From: Xanthobacteraceae bacterium
GTDB taxonomy: Bacteria > Pseudomonadota > Alphaproteobacteria > Rhizobiales > Xanthobacteraceae
Reading direction: 5' to 3'
Assembly: GCA_030043175.1 (NCBI GenBank)
Contig: JASHYD010001241.1
Location: 1-5,389, forward strand
Length of the DNA stretch: 5,389 nucleotides
Made by a program: the position numbers and the translations under genes. Under the pieces are notes generated by a model. It did no database searches. It was not told the DNA's origin and was given only the letters and a program-made list of their open reading frames with translations. Shown in pieces: positions 5,141-5,389 of the stretch (positions are counted from its first letter, which is position 1; every line of letters begins with the position of its first letter).

Positions 5141-5389
5141 TCACTTGTGTCGCTCAATGAGTTGATCGGCAACATCGTTGAGGTCTTTGCCAACAATCTG
5201 CGGCTGAGGTCCCACACCCGAAACATCGTTGCCAACACGTTTGATCAGTGCTGCCTCCCAGCCCGCCGCGACGGCGCCGAAGGTGTCCCATGTGTGGCAG
5301 ACGATAACGCAGAACTGGGACGCCTTAGCCCCGAGCTCTTCCTCGACATAGGCGTAAGCTTCGCGCGACGGTTTGTGGTGCTTCACGCC
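5141..5389 (-). CDS. HAD type II (haloacid dehalogenase-like) protein, C-terminal part
   Basis: Partial: the 5' end lies beyond the right edge and only the last 82 codons are visible; the GTG at 5384-5386 is an internal Val, not a start. Fragment residues: HKPSREAYAYV carries the motif III Lys (K6) and a Tyr (Y12) at the spacing of Lys151/Tyr157 in L-2-haloacid dehalogenase. CHTWDTFGAVAAGW carries the motif IV Asp (D35, equivalent to Asp180). GPQPQIVGKDLNDVADQLIE is the usual C-terminal end. The positions equivalent to Ser175 and Asn177 are Val30 and His32, so this is the 'H.WD' variant common in proteins annotated as haloacid dehalogenase type II without proof of dehalogenation. Likely a cytosolic hydrolase acting through an aspartyl intermediate on a small acid or phosphate substrate. 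Fold assignment is firm, substrate open. The catalytic Asp and cap domain lie outside the window. Confidence 0.88.
   Translation of the reverse strand, partial: GVKHHKPSREAYAYVEEELGAKASQFCVIVCHTWDTFGAVAAGWEAALIKRVGNDVSGVGPQPQIVGKDLNDVADQLIERHK

Overview
The window looks like ordinary chromosomal DNA of a G+C-rich Gram-negative bacterium. High third-position G+C in the genes, an exported protein with a periplasm-type signal peptide, and the gene types all point to a proteobacterium, probably an alphaproteobacterium. A Rhizobiales relative is possible, but this is inference and no marker gene is present. No phage, insertion sequence, CRISPR array, rRNA or functional tRNA was seen.

Layout, left to right. 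A short left-edge intergenic stretch with an imperfect inverted repeat leads into a small VOC/PhnB-like (glyoxalase-fold) gene on + (143-541). A gene-poor stretch follows (542-868) holding a small UUCG hairpin and a widely spaced perfect 10-bp inverted repeat. A minus-strand gene (869-1540) encodes an exported protein resembling the DUF1444/YtpQ family. Divergent from it lies a + strand region (about 1717-2179) that reads, across at least four frame changes, as the wreck of a TetR/AcrR-family regulator. Its DNA-binding helix region appears deleted, while the C-terminal landmark Pro-Arg-Gly-Cys-Leu is still legible across one frameshift. Convergent with it is the largest gene, a minus-strand CPA2 (NapA/KefB-like) cation:proton antiporter fused to two universal-stress-protein (USP) domains (2223-4352); a strong ribosome binding site places its start 24 bases inside the longest reading frame. 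A 0.8-kb stretch without a convincing gene (4353-5140) holds a 12-bp palindrome resembling a LacI-family operator, a 10-bp tandem duplication, two overlapping inverted repeats and a symmetric A7/T7 element that may terminate transcription. The right edge cuts a minus-strand haloacid-dehalogenase-like (HAD type II) gene, of which only the C-terminal 82 codons are inside.

The genes do not form an obvious operon or shared pathway. The only plausible functional pair is the divergent DUF1444-like gene and the dead TetR-like regulator, an arrangement typical of TetR repressors and their targets. I found no convincing new biological system. The most informative observation is the decayed regulator, which no single reading frame reveals.
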